Shown here: one piece after another, positions 54,730 to 64,000 of the stretch | Layout of the letters: each line of letters opens with the position of its first letter | Numbering within the stretch: position 1 is the stretch's first letter | Source: Euglena gracilis | Lineage: Eukaryota > Euglenida > Euglenophyceae > Euglenales | Length of the DNA: 64,000 nucleotides | Assembly: GCA_039621445.1 (NCBI GenBank) | Contig: CP154956.1 | Location: 39,272,553 to 39,336,552 of the forward strand | Reading direction: 5' to 3' | Position numbers and translations under genes: made by a program | Notes under the pieces: model-generated | Database searches by the model: none | Seen by the model: the letters and a program-made list of their open reading frames with translations, nothing else | What the model was told of the DNA's origin: nothing

Positions 54730-57275
54730 AGAACCAAGAGTGGCCGATTGGGGGGGCACTCATTTCAAGGGGAAATGCTTTTTTTAGGGGCATCACAAGA
54801 ATCTCAACCCCCCCAAAAATGAAACCCCCCATGTCTTTCGGTGGTTCTAGTACAGGATTTTTCATGTTGCAAATTTCTTTTTTTCCCGTGAAACGTTTAT
54901 TTTTTTTCATCATTTTCCCATCATTTTTACCCCATCGTTTTTGTTTTCTGTCATTTTGTCCAGACTGGGGGGGGACAAATAGAGGGCGCATTTCACGGGA
55001 GTCTTTCAATCTCGCTCATAGCCGAGGGGATGTCCCCTGCCTGCGACCTCTAATTCTAGATCCCAGTTAGGAATTTGCATGCCACAATACCCATTTTTGC
55101 ATATTTTTCCGTTATTTTGGGCCGCCGTCGGTGCCAATCGTTTGATTCTAGTTCGCGTCTCATGTCGCATCACCCCTCGATCAAAAGCTCTTCTCAAGGC
55201 CACAGAATTTAGCCATGCTTGCACAACGCTGTTATTATGGGCGACCGTCTGTTTCGAAATTTGAAAAAAAAAATTCATTTGATTCTGCAGTTGATTGCCA
55301 TGTGGCATATCAAGCAAAAGCACTCCCCAAGGGCTTTCAAATGAGTTCATTTCAGTTCAGTTCAAATGGGTTCAGAATTTGGTCATGCACGGTTCCAACC
55401 AGCAGCATTTTTCCAGCCTGGCACCTCCACCATCAACAAGTTTTATTTTTTGCAGCCACCCGAAGGGCAGCTGGACAGTGACAAATTTTTCGTTTTTGGT
55501 GGTCCAACGATGGGCAAAGAATTGGGCAAAATGAATCAAATTTGGGCTGGCCAAGGCAAATTTTGGGTCAAAAAAATGGACTTAAGTATAATTGGCAGTT
55601 TTGGTGCATTTTTGCAGTTTCGATTTTTGGTCCCTGGTTCAACCCCGGGTCGGGCATAGTTCCAGCCCTGGGACCCCTGTGGGGGGGGGGGGGTCAGCCA
55701 ACAGCCTTTTCCCAGCCAGCCCAAATTTTCCCGCCTCTGAGCTGGATTTTTAAGTAACCCTGGGGTCCTTACAGCAACGCCCTGCATGCAGCACAATGCA
55801 TTCAAAATTGCTGATCCTCTGTTCCAACGGTGATCGCCATTTTTCAGATTCAATTATTCAGCTTCAATGGATGGTCACAGATTTCAACCATATCAAAAAT
55901 TCTGAAATTCCCTGATTTTCCTTATTTTCGAAGAGGATCTACTACACAAAAAGGCCCAATTTCCAAACAATGCTTTGTTAAGGAAAGACAAAAAATGCGC
56001 CATTGAAATTTTTCTGGCTTATTTTTGTCTTCCAGCCAGATATTTTAGGTCCCCCCGGCCTTCATCCTAGGGTCAGTGGCAAATACATTATGTTCACTCA
56101 TTGTAACCCAAAATCTTGCTCATTTGCATCTGGCATAATTTTTGTATTTTTTTTTAAATTTGAATTCTCTCCCACCAGACAATTTGGATCTGCATATGAC
56201 ATTTCTGAACCAATTTTACATACAGCTGGTTGCGGAATGAATATGCATCCAAGATCAAAGTAAGAGCCAACTTTTTCAATTGCAATCGGTCAATTATCTC
56301 CAAAAAATTTCCAATTTTCTCCAAATAACAATTTTCTCAAAACAATTGCCTATTTTCTGAAAGCAATTGCCATTTTCCTCAAGAACGAATGCCCACATGA
56401 CAGTTGTGTTTGTCAGACAGCGTGAATTTTTCTTCAGCCAGAAAGTGTTCCCTGCAACCCGGATGGTGCATTTCTTTCTCGTGTCTGGCATTTCATTATG
56501 AGACAAGTGGCAATTGCTTTTGAGACAATCTCAGGCATATTTTGAGACGTTGCAACCAGCTGAAACAGTGGTTGCACAATGAAACATAATTGCATGGAAC
56601 TGGGCAAACCAACCATGTCACACTGCAAATTTGCACCACGCTTGTTTTTGGTGTGGCATTTTCTCGGCTATATTTTTTGCTTTTTTGTGGCACTTCTTTG
56701 AAAAAAATGTGCCAGACACTGTTTGTTCATTAGTCCTGTTGGAGAAAAATGCGACAGTTGTCCAAATTGTGTTGCATTGCAAATTAATCTTGCAAAGTGG
56801 GAAATACGGAGGTGAAAATTTTTTGAGTCTTCTCCAGCAAAAAAGTGTACACCCTGAGGTGGTCCTAAATTTTTTTTATTGCAACTTGTATTTTTTTGCA
56901 TACTCATTCTGAGGGGCCTTGTTGCATATCTCCCCGATCAAAATTGCTGTTACCTGTAAATTGGACAACACCCTGTCTCTCGGGAAAACCAGCTGGGTGC
57001 GGAGCATAGATTCACTTAACCCCCCCAAATAACACCCCCCCCCCCCCCGGTGTGTTATTTGGGCACCCGAACTGGGCCCCCAAGGGGGGGGTGTGTAATT
57101 TGGGGGGGGGGTTATTTTCACATGGAAAACCAAAGGAAAACAGGGAGGTGTGTTATTTGGGCGCTCGAAATCGGCCCCGAGGGGGGATGTGTTATTTGGG
57201 GGGGGTTATTTGGGGGGGCTCTTTTCCTGGGCCCACATGCATTCTGGCTGAATTCCAATTATAGGACCGAGTAAT
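54730..57275. other. Presumed intron or spacer with oligo-C block at 57.0 kb
   Basis: No coding block recognised. 57020-57215 holds CCCCCCAAATAACACCCCCC and its inverse in several copies, another oligo-C foldback. Confidence 0.4.
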
Positions 57276-57282
57276 CCTAGCA

Positions 57283-57450
57283 AGTTTACTCAGCATTTAT
57301 CTGTGCCATTTTCGACCTGCTCACCTGGAGGATGCCCCAAACCATCCACAAGCTGGCTCGGCAGCGAGCAACTCACCACCCTCCTCCCTATTGGGATGAT
57401 GATGTGAACTTTATTGCTGTGGTGCAGTTCTTTAAAACCCTGGCGGATGT
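57283..57450 (+). CDS. Membrane-repeat protein, exon-like block 2
   Basis: After an acceptor-like CCTAGCAAG the frame reads YSAFICAIFDLLTWRMPQ, a linker (KLARQRATHHPPPYWDDD), then NFIAVVQFFKTLAD. It ends at GAT with GTGTAG following, a possible donor placed right after the repeat's Asp codon. The W-R-x-P lies where the repeat spacing from an Asp at the end of a previous exon predicts. Length is 56 codons, close to one repeat period. Confidence 0.45.
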
Positions 57451-57764
57451 GTAGGGCGGTCCTCAAGGGACGTGGTTTTCCATTTAATGGCAGCCCCTGA
57501 AGGACTGCCCTTAAGCCCAAGGCCGATGCTCGAGCGGGGTATCAAAAATTGTAATGGAAGCTTAAACTTTGAAAAGGCGGGTTTTTTCGATGTTTTTGGT
57601 GGATGGTCGAAGGTCCAAGTATGCAGAAATCGCTTCCTTTTGCCAATGTCAACGTTTGTTTTTGATAAATTCGCAGTCTTCTCCCCGTTTTCACCTGTGT
57701 ATTTTTCATTGAATGTGCTGACAGGACGTGGTTTTTCTTTATTTAAAAAACAACGTTGAGCACC

Positions 57765-58153
57765 CCCCTGCGGATGCGCCCTCACTCCTCGCTTTCGTCT
57801 TCTGCATCTTTGCCCCATGGCGCTGGAACTCCATCTCACAAACACTGTGCGACGATTCCGTGTCATGGCGGCTGGTCCCGTTCGCCAACCTGGCCTTCGC
57901 CGCCATGGATGTGATGGCAGCGGTGTGTGTGGTCCCAGTGGCCTGCAGCTGGCGAGCGCCTGAGTTGCTTCAGCACCAGGGGCAGCGTGACGACCTGGTT
58001 TGGCGTTGGCCGAGGCAGCGACGCCTGCTGTGGATGACGCTATGTCTGCTCCTGCTCACCGATGTGTGTTTTATCCTCTGTGCCTGCGTGACCCTTATCG
58101 GCCTGGTTCGTGCCGTGCCCTTGGTGCGCAAGTTCAAGGCTCTGCCACCCTGA
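57765..58153 (+). CDS. Membrane-repeat protein, exon-like block 3 (three repeats)
   Basis: A continuous GC-rich frame has three units: ADAPSLLAFVFCIFAPWRW; AAMDVMAAVCVVPVACSWRA then P; and LTDVCFILCACVTLIGLVRA then VP. Asp-to-Asp distances are 45 and 51 residues. Linkers are polar and basic (HQGQRDDLVWRWPRQRR). It ends TGA at 58153. GC content is higher than in the flanks, as expected of a conserved exon in an AT-rich intron. Predicted to lie in a membrane. Function unknown. Confidence 0.55.
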
Positions 58154-58159
58154 TGTCAT

Positions 58160-59670
58160 GCCGGCCATGTTTTATCAAAAGGGGGTGGTAGTTCTGTCAT
58201 GAACCCAGTGTTAACCTCCTTTTTTAAAGCTGTGTTTTAGGGCTTTCAAAATCAGGACAGAATTGGCGTCACCAACCTTCGGTCGAAAGACCACCCAGGA
58301 TCAATTTCGGACCACTAAACTGGAAATGTATGCTGATTTGGTATTCACCAAATTCCGACGATCACGAGCGTATTTCCAGATTTTTCGAGTTTTCAGGTAC
58401 CAAATCACCCCTGGATTGACAGCCCATGTCATCAGACGACCAACAATGGTTACAAAATCCAACCATGCTGCATTGTATTCTTATTCCGTGAATTTCCTTG
58501 AACTGAGCAAGTCCTAATTTCTGTACTGTGTTCTGTACTCCCGGAATCTCCAGATCGTCGATTTGACTGGATGTCCCAGCATGACCAGAAAATCCCACTT
58601 TGGTTTTGACCGATGAACCACAGATCCAACAACCGCGAGTGCATCTCCAGCTGTGTAGAACAGAACCGGCGTTCCAAATGCCGGGCTCATAATAGAATCG
58701 GTGTCTGGGGCCCTTTTCTCACGGACAGAACTGTCGTCCAGAACCAGTGGGGGGGGGGTAGCTCCAGCTCTGTGCTGAATTCGGTGGCCCAAACGCCAGT
58801 TGAAGCTGCAACCTTGACAATTTCATGTGTGATATTCTTCATTTCTTTTTGTTTCTTTTTATTTTTGCTGAATCCCCAACTTTCAAGCAATGGGTCTAAA
58901 ATGAACGGTCCCAAAGGTTTGTGCGATTTATTTGGGAGTTGCTCGCATTTTACCATTTTTCTTTTCAGTTGGTTCATTTTGATGTTCATTAAAATTAATT
59001 TTTTCTTCGAGACTTCCCCCAAGATTTTGCTGCAGATTCTTTTTTGCTGTTTCTGATCCACCAGTGTTTCAGATTTTGGATTTTGAATTTCCAGGATTTC
59101 CACATTGCCAGGATATTTCTTCTCTTTTTGGGTTTTGACTCTCGGCACAGCATGGGAATCCCCCCCCCCCCAAAAGTCCTCGTCAGCCTTGTCAACCCCC
59201 ATGTTTGGCCAATGTTGTCCCACGATAATAAGTACTGAAGAAGTAACATCAGTAACATCAGGAACACAATATCCTGTGAAAATCCAAAATTCTCTGCTTG
59301 AGAAAAAATGTAACCAATCAATCGCTCAAGAAGATGTACCAAGGAAAACAAATGCCAAAATCCAAATCTTCGAATTGTATTTTTCGAAGTTGGGCAGTAG
59401 GCAGGGTCTGTTCAACAATCCTGTCGGTATTTTTATTGTTCAAATGTTCGCCATGTAATTTTTTTTGTGTCCAATTTTCGTAGGGTTGATGTTGCATCCT
59501 TTCTTCGCTCGGTAGATTGCATTCATAAGTCTTAGATGACAAATTTAAGGCGAGTTGCTGCGAAGGGCATGCTGTTGAGTTGTGGCAGACACCAGACGCC
59601 AGCCAAAGTGCGTCGGGAGCAATACAATCCATGGATCTCGTGGAATGACGTTTGTTATCGCAAGATGGTT
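58160..59670. other. Presumed intron or spacer
   Basis: No repeat unit of the membrane protein and no other domain is recognised. 58195-58330 shares ACCAACCTTCGGTC-type sequence with 17340-17370. Confidence 0.35.
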
Positions 59671-59689
59671 TTATTGGAGCTCTGTCCCA

Positions 59690-59800
59690 CCTCCTCTCAA
59701 ATTGTCTGCCTGCCTTTTGGGGCGTGGGTCTTGCATATCAGTTGTACCGCATCCCTCGCGGCCTGCCTGCTAAAAAAATATTGATTTGGTTGAGCCGATG
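59690..59800 (+). pseudogene. Membrane-repeat protein, degenerate block
   Basis: SQIVCLPF in one frame and WGVGLAYQLYRIPRGLPAK in the next join into the repeat pattern (hydrophobic stretch, Y-R-x-P), with the Asp replaced and a one-base shift needed. It looks like a decayed unit. Confidence 0.3.
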
Positions 59801-60475
59801 CGCTGAGATTTTTTGAGCGTTGTTTGAGTGATTTCTCGCCGCATATATTGCATTAGATAAGAGATACCTCACCTGGTGCCATCTCCGGCATTTTAATAAA
59901 AAATCCGCCCTTCCTTTTCCGAAGGCGGTCCTACCACAGTTGCCATTTGCGATGTTTGCTATCACTTTAACCCCATTTTTTGACCTTTTTTTTCTGCGAG
60001 GGAGGGTTTTTTGCACACGTTCCACCGTCCCGGGGGGGCACAGGTTTCTTTTTTATTGAGAACCCTCCCCCCCCGGGGGGGGTCCAGGGCCGGACCTGGA
60101 AGGTCCGGAGGCTGGGGGCTGCACATAGGGGCCGGACTGGGGGGTTGGAGGCAGGCAACACTTAGGGGGGGGGGGTCTGGCCTTGTATGGCGTTTCGGCT
60201 CCAAGCGCCGGGAATTTGTTTTTTAAAATGCCCTTAGACGACCGATTTTGGGGGGGCTCACCACGCCGGGGGGCTGGTGGGTGGTGAGACTCCCCGTCCT
60301 GATGATCCCAAAATGAGCCTGGGGTGGGATACGATTGACATGACAAAGCGCAGCAAGAGAGGGATAGTGCCAATTAGGGACAAGTGGCCGGCCCCGGCGT
60401 TACGGCAAGCTTGGGGCGCCATCGATGAGCGCCAAGCCTCACAAGCACCTCCGCAAGTTTGGTGCCTGTATCCAG

Positions 60476-60595
60476 CAGAGTGCCTGGACTGTGGTCGACC
60501 TCACATTCATGGTGCTGGCACTTCTCGTAATCTTCTAGGGCTGGAGGGCGGCCGCCCTCCTTGCAGACTGGAAGGTGATATGGACCGCAGCTCAG
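60476..60595 (+). CDS. Membrane-repeat protein, exon-like block 4 with in-frame TAG
   Basis: TATCCAG precedes CAG AGT GCC at 60476, and CTCAG/GTCAGT ends the block at 60595, giving 40 codons in phase 0. The frame reads SAWTVVDLTFMVLALLVIF, then TAG at 60536-60538, then GWRAAALLADWKVIWTAAQ. Asp, spacing and W-R match the other repeats exactly. In block 1 the residue at the TAG position is close to a Gln. Either this unit is a pseudo-exon or the stop is tolerated. Confidence 0.4.
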
Positions 60596-60599
60596 GTCA

Positions 60600-62120
60600 G
60601 TCTGCCCCTTGTGATGCCTGTGGAGTGCGTCATTCCTCAGTCGGGCATCACCAAATTTTCGGGCACGACCCATCTCCTGCCATGAAGGTCACTGCTTTTT
60701 GTGTGGGTGTCTCTTTCTCTCCAATCCTCTCTCTGACAGTGGCTTTGGGTGGGGCTGGTGGGGAGGTACCAAATTTGAGATAACGTGGAACCGTGGACAC
60801 AGTGGCCAGGTACAATAAGAAAAACCTGCAGCAGAACACACAAACCCAAATACCTGAGACGCTGATCTTGGGGTAAATCCTGCGGGCCCGAAACATGGGC
60901 CAGATAAGTTCCAAACCTAATTCTGATCCCATGCCTGAAAAAAAAAATGAAAATCAAATTGACACCTTGGGGGAAAATGAAATCCTCAAACCTAATGCAT
61001 CTTTATAACAATCTTATAAAACGCATCTTGATAAAAATAGAATAGTTGAAAGGAACGAAATTTGACACAAACCCAACGCTTGGAAATAAGGAAATCTACC
61101 CTGGGCCTTTGCCCTAATTTCCAAGGTCTACCCCTAACCTTGCTTTTGTGTCATCAAAACAACTGCAACTGTTCATCCTGTGACGATGTCCATCCATTTC
61201 TGTGCTATCCATTTCCATTTCCACACACAAAATACGGGGAATTTTCTGTACTTTGCTTGAAAAAAGGAAATCAAAATCGCTGATTAATTTTGTAATCATT
61301 CAAAAATGATATCAAAAATCACAAAGGTGAGAACTGTGTATGGGGCCCATATCACAGCCCCATATCGTGTGGTTCACGTGCTGCTTCACAACTGAACCGG
61401 TGTCTCGAGAAGCTGGTGTCTCGTTGTTGGGTGTCACATCCGAGATAATTGAATCACTGGAGAACACACAAACCACAGTGTATAAAACTGCAATGACAGA
61501 AATGGTGGACTGCCAGGCAAACTAAACAATTTAAGTTGCCAACTGAACACGGGGATCGTAATATGGACCGGAGGGGGAAGATATGCTGGTTTGCCAAAAA
61601 TATCCGGACCAGGCTCAAAATACTGGGAGGCCCTCCCCCTAAACCACCCAAGTCCAGCAGGACCCTCGGATTCAAAAAATAGTCGAAACCTCACTTTTTT
61701 TTGTCATTTTTGACCTTCAAAAATTGAGTGATTGGGCCAAATTCTTGCATGTGTGCCACAAGAGAGAACCCCTCAAAGATCTCCCATCGTTTGGCCATTT
61801 TGCAAAGAAAAGATCTCTGTCAGACCTCCCTCCCCCGGGGGGGGGGGGTGGGGGGTTTGGCCCTGGCACCAGGTGCTGACCTCTTTGACGAAGAATTCTT
61901 GTTACAGGCTCACCCTGACACCCCTCACCCTGACACCAGCCCCTGGCCCCAGCACTGCGCCTTTTTTTCCCAAACCGAGTCTGCCTGATGCACACGTCAA
62001 AGCAAATAAAAGACTGGCCCAGGAAAAAACATAGAGGCTGTGAAAGGAAAGGAATGGCAAAGGACCACAAAAATGCAGCATTTTGCGAATTCTTTTTTTG
62101 ATAAATTCCGATCATCATAA
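60600..62120. other. Presumed intron or spacer
   Basis: No supported gene. Oligo-G/oligo-C blocks at about 60060-60260 (with CCCCCGGGGGGGGTCCAGGG) and 61830-61855. Confidence 0.35.
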
Positions 62121-62125
62121 CCATA

Positions 62126-63265
62126 CCATTGCTTAACACCTGTCCTACCCCACCCCCTGGGGAGGGTGACTGACTGGTTTTTTTCAGAGTGATTGACTGG
62201 TTTTTTGGCCAAGAGCCCCCTCCCCCCGGGTGGGGTAGGCCCAAAAATGAAAAGTGGCTCGCCTGGCGCCGAAGGCGCGGGAAATTTTTTGGATTTTTTT
62301 GAGACTTTTTGGCAAATGTTCATTGCCCCCTGAAGAGTGGCCGATCCCCCCCGGGGGGGGGGTAAAGTGACTGACTAATTTTTTTCGGAAAAAGTGACTG
62401 ACTGGTTTTTTCAGAGTGGAAAGTGACCCCCCCTCCCCATAAGAAGATTTCATAAAAAGTGACAATTTACCCCCCCCCCCCTCCCCCGTCCACCGACCAC
62501 CCCTATGCACCGACCACCCCCCGGTCGGGGACTGCAGGTTTGGGGGGGGTGCGTATGCCCACTCGTCGGGGGGTTGTAGGTGGCTTTGAGAATGTTTTTG
62601 GCACGCAGTCCTGTGACCACCCCCCTGGTTGGGTGTCTTAGGTTGGGGTGAGCATATAACCCCCCCCCCCCTGGTTGGGGGTTGTAGGAACCCGGTCGGT
62701 GGACAAGGGGGGGGGTAGTTTTCTGAGGTCTTTTTTTGATTCAAAAATGAATTTTTACTCAAGACTTTTTTTTTGCATTTTTATAAAATCGCACCTGGGA
62801 GTATTGGGCCTGTGTGAAATTGGTATGGACAAAACTGGATGAACAAAATCCCTCCAACTTTTTTTTGCCAGTTTTGGTCTCCAAGTTTTTCTGTAAATAA
62901 TCTGGAGAACACATTACCATTGTCTCATGATCAGACCATTGCTTAACACCTGTCCCACCCCACCCCCCGGGGGGGGGTGACTGACTGGTTTTTTCAGAGT
63001 GACTGACTGGTTTTTTGGCCGTGAGCCCCCCTCCCCCTGGGGGTGGGGTAGGCCAGAAATCACCCAAAAGTGGCTGAGTGGCCAACCGGCGCCGAAGGCG
63101 CCGGCGAAAATTTTGGCAAGAAATGGCCTCGAAAGGCAAAAAAGTGACTGGTTTTCCTGAGTGGCCGACCCCCCCCCCCCGGGGGGTAAAGTGACTGACT
63201 GGCTTGGCCGAAAAAAAGTGACTGACTGGTTCCCTCCCCCCCCCCCGGAGGTCGTTAAGCAATGG
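62126..63265. mobile_element. CCATTGCTTAACACCTGTCC element, two direct copies
   Basis: 62126-62440 and 62938-63265 share CCATTGCTTAACACCTGTCC, GTGACTGACTGGTTTTTT, oligo-C/G blocks and a GGCGCCGAAGGCGC hairpin. The second copy ends GTTAAGCAATGG at 63265, inverted to its start, so it has complete terminal repeats. The first lacks that end. Non-coding. Confidence 0.75.
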
Positions 63266-63684
63266 TATGCTCATGATATTAACCAAACTGGCGCCAATTT
63301 GGAGGTCACAAATTAGAGGATGAATATTCACATTTTTGGTTTGGGTCACTCCTGATGGGGTTTCCCAATTCGTCCCAGAAATCTTTTTGAGATTTCCTGA
63401 TTCCTCCATTTTTTGCCATTTTGGCGGAGACTGCCAATCATCTTTTTTTTGGCTCCACTTTTTGCTCACCCAATCCCCCCCCCCCCGTATGCTCTTGCAT
63501 CTTTTTGGTGGCTTTTTCATCTCTGTGATGAAGAAGGTGTGATGGGCAGGTGGGCATGGCATATGTGTGATTTTAATGAGCAGCAAGCAACAAGACATGG
63601 CCGGGTATGGAGTCATTTTGGGTGTTGTGCTTGCTTTCAATGGCAGAGATAGTCTGGCACAACTTCAGGACTCCCCCCTCGCAG

Positions 63685-63909
63685 GAGCGGCGCCAGCCCT
63701 TGGGCTTTGCCCCACACAAAGCCGTTGCACTCCATTTTGTTCTTCTGCTGCGAGACGTGGTGTTATTCCCCCTCTTCTTCATCCTGCTTGCGACGGCATA
63801 CCGCCTGCCCAATGTCCTCTCCCGCATTACTGACCAGTTCTCTCTCCGTCAGCTTTGGCTGTGGGGACCACATTTTTTATTTTGTAACATTAAATTTTCA
63901 TCTCATTAA
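63685..63909 (+). CDS. Membrane-repeat protein, last exon-like block
   Basis: CCCTCGCAG precedes GAG at 63685. The frame reads ERRQPLGFAPHKAVALHFVL, then LLRDVVLFPLFFILLATAYR and LPNVLSRITDQFSLRQLW. Asp, 14 residues, Y-R-x-P is the same unit. It ends TAA at 63909, followed by AATAAG, which could serve as a polyadenylation signal. This may be the 3' end of the gene. Confidence 0.5.
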   Translation, partial: ERRQPLGFAPHKAVALHFVLLLRDVVLFPLFFILLATAYRLPNVLSRITDQFSLRQLWLWGPHFLFCNIKFSSH

Positions 63910-63927
63910 ATAAGAAAATGCGTGGAC

Positions 63928-63946
63928 ACACACACACACACACTTG
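63928..63946. repeat. (CA)n microsatellite
   Basis: Short pure CA tract before an oligo-T patch at the window end. Confidence 0.9.
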
Positions 63947-64000
63947 TTACATTCATTTTTTTTTACCATTTGTGTTTTTTCCCTGTTATTTTTTGATAAA

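Noticed and set aside
54034-54759. 241-codon minus-strand open frame
   Set aside because: It is antisense to the better-supported membrane-repeat block, has no motif and is rich in Gln/His/Asn as expected of an antisense shadow.
55625-55670. Possible tRNA T-arm (CTGGTTCAACCCCGGG)
   Set aside because: A B-box-like stem is present, but no acceptor stem or A box at the right distance could be found on either strand.
19151-60538. Stop codon reassignment (TAA/TAG read as Gln)
   Set aside because: In-frame TAG/TAA at 23743, 23524, 19151 and 60536 fall in otherwise conserved frames, and one lies near a Gln in a paralogous repeat. But only four cases exist, the elements also show frameshifts, other dead copies have TGA stops, CAG is used freely, and no suppressor-type tRNA is evident. 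C-to-T decay explains them. Checking intact genes and tRNAs with TTA/CTA anticodons would decide.
60277-60783. 168-codon plus-strand frame
   Set aside because: It overlaps membrane-repeat block 4 in another frame, and the block's repeat pattern is the better explanation of that sequence.

Overview
This is a eukaryotic nuclear window dominated by transposable elements. I can support no complete, intact host gene. Evidence for a eukaryote: spliceosome-type introns (45 and 47 nt in the hAT gene, with others of 28-84 nt proposed), tRNA genes with internal A/B boxes and an oligo-T end, long (TA)n microsatellites, three TTAGGG units in tandem, and decayed Ty3/gypsy, DIRS-like, hAT, pogo-like and tyrosine-recombinase elements. 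I cannot name the organism. A protist or alga with a large, repeat-rich genome fits best. The most unusual trait is the dozens of oligo-C/oligo-G runs of 7-12 bases, most of which form the ends or spacers of small inverted-repeat inserts.

Layout. 0.77 kb: tRNA-like gene (-). 1.25-4.1 kb: a wrecked Ty3/gypsy element (gag pieces, zinc knuckle, RNase H) split by a foldback hairpin, by a 1.2-kb TTAA-flanked element carrying a broken PHD-finger gene, and by an oligo-C foldback. 4.2-9.2 kb: oligo-C minisatellites and foldbacks. 9.2-10.75 kb (-): DIRS-like remnant with a 2A-like motif, split by an oligo-G insert. 10.75-15.6 kb: C-rich strand-skewed repeats and a decayed minus-strand coding segment. 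15.6-17.2 kb: a segment present again, inverted, at 45.7-48.9 kb. 17.8-18.5 kb: foldback. 18.6-19.73 kb: Ty3/gypsy chromodomain integrase remnant. 21.6-25 kb (-): pogo-like DDE transposase pieces with a tyrosine recombinase-PHD gene between them. 25-27.6 kb: tandem duplication and (TA)n. 27.7-29.2 kb: two tRNA-like genes and a hAT pseudogene with introns. 29.2-34.6 kb: repeats plus one weak candidate gene. 34.63-39.95 kb: possible 5.3-kb element bounded by inverted repeats. 40.4-45.4 kb: two more foldbacks, a candidate minus-strand gene, AT-rich repeats. 48.3-50.2 kb: clusters of a GCGCAAAT palindrome. 50.5-51.1 kb (-): second gag. 54.3-63.9 kb (+): scattered exons of an unrecognised membrane-protein family with a strict repeat (D, 13-15 residues, then an aromatic or hydrophobic residue and R, usually followed by x-P), separated by repeats.

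The pieces do not form an operon or pathway. They record successive nested insertions. The items most worth following are the repeat-built membrane protein at 54-64 kb, the recombinase-PHD gene, the TTAA/PHD element, and the oligo-C inserts that interrupt other transposons with apparent 3-bp target duplications.
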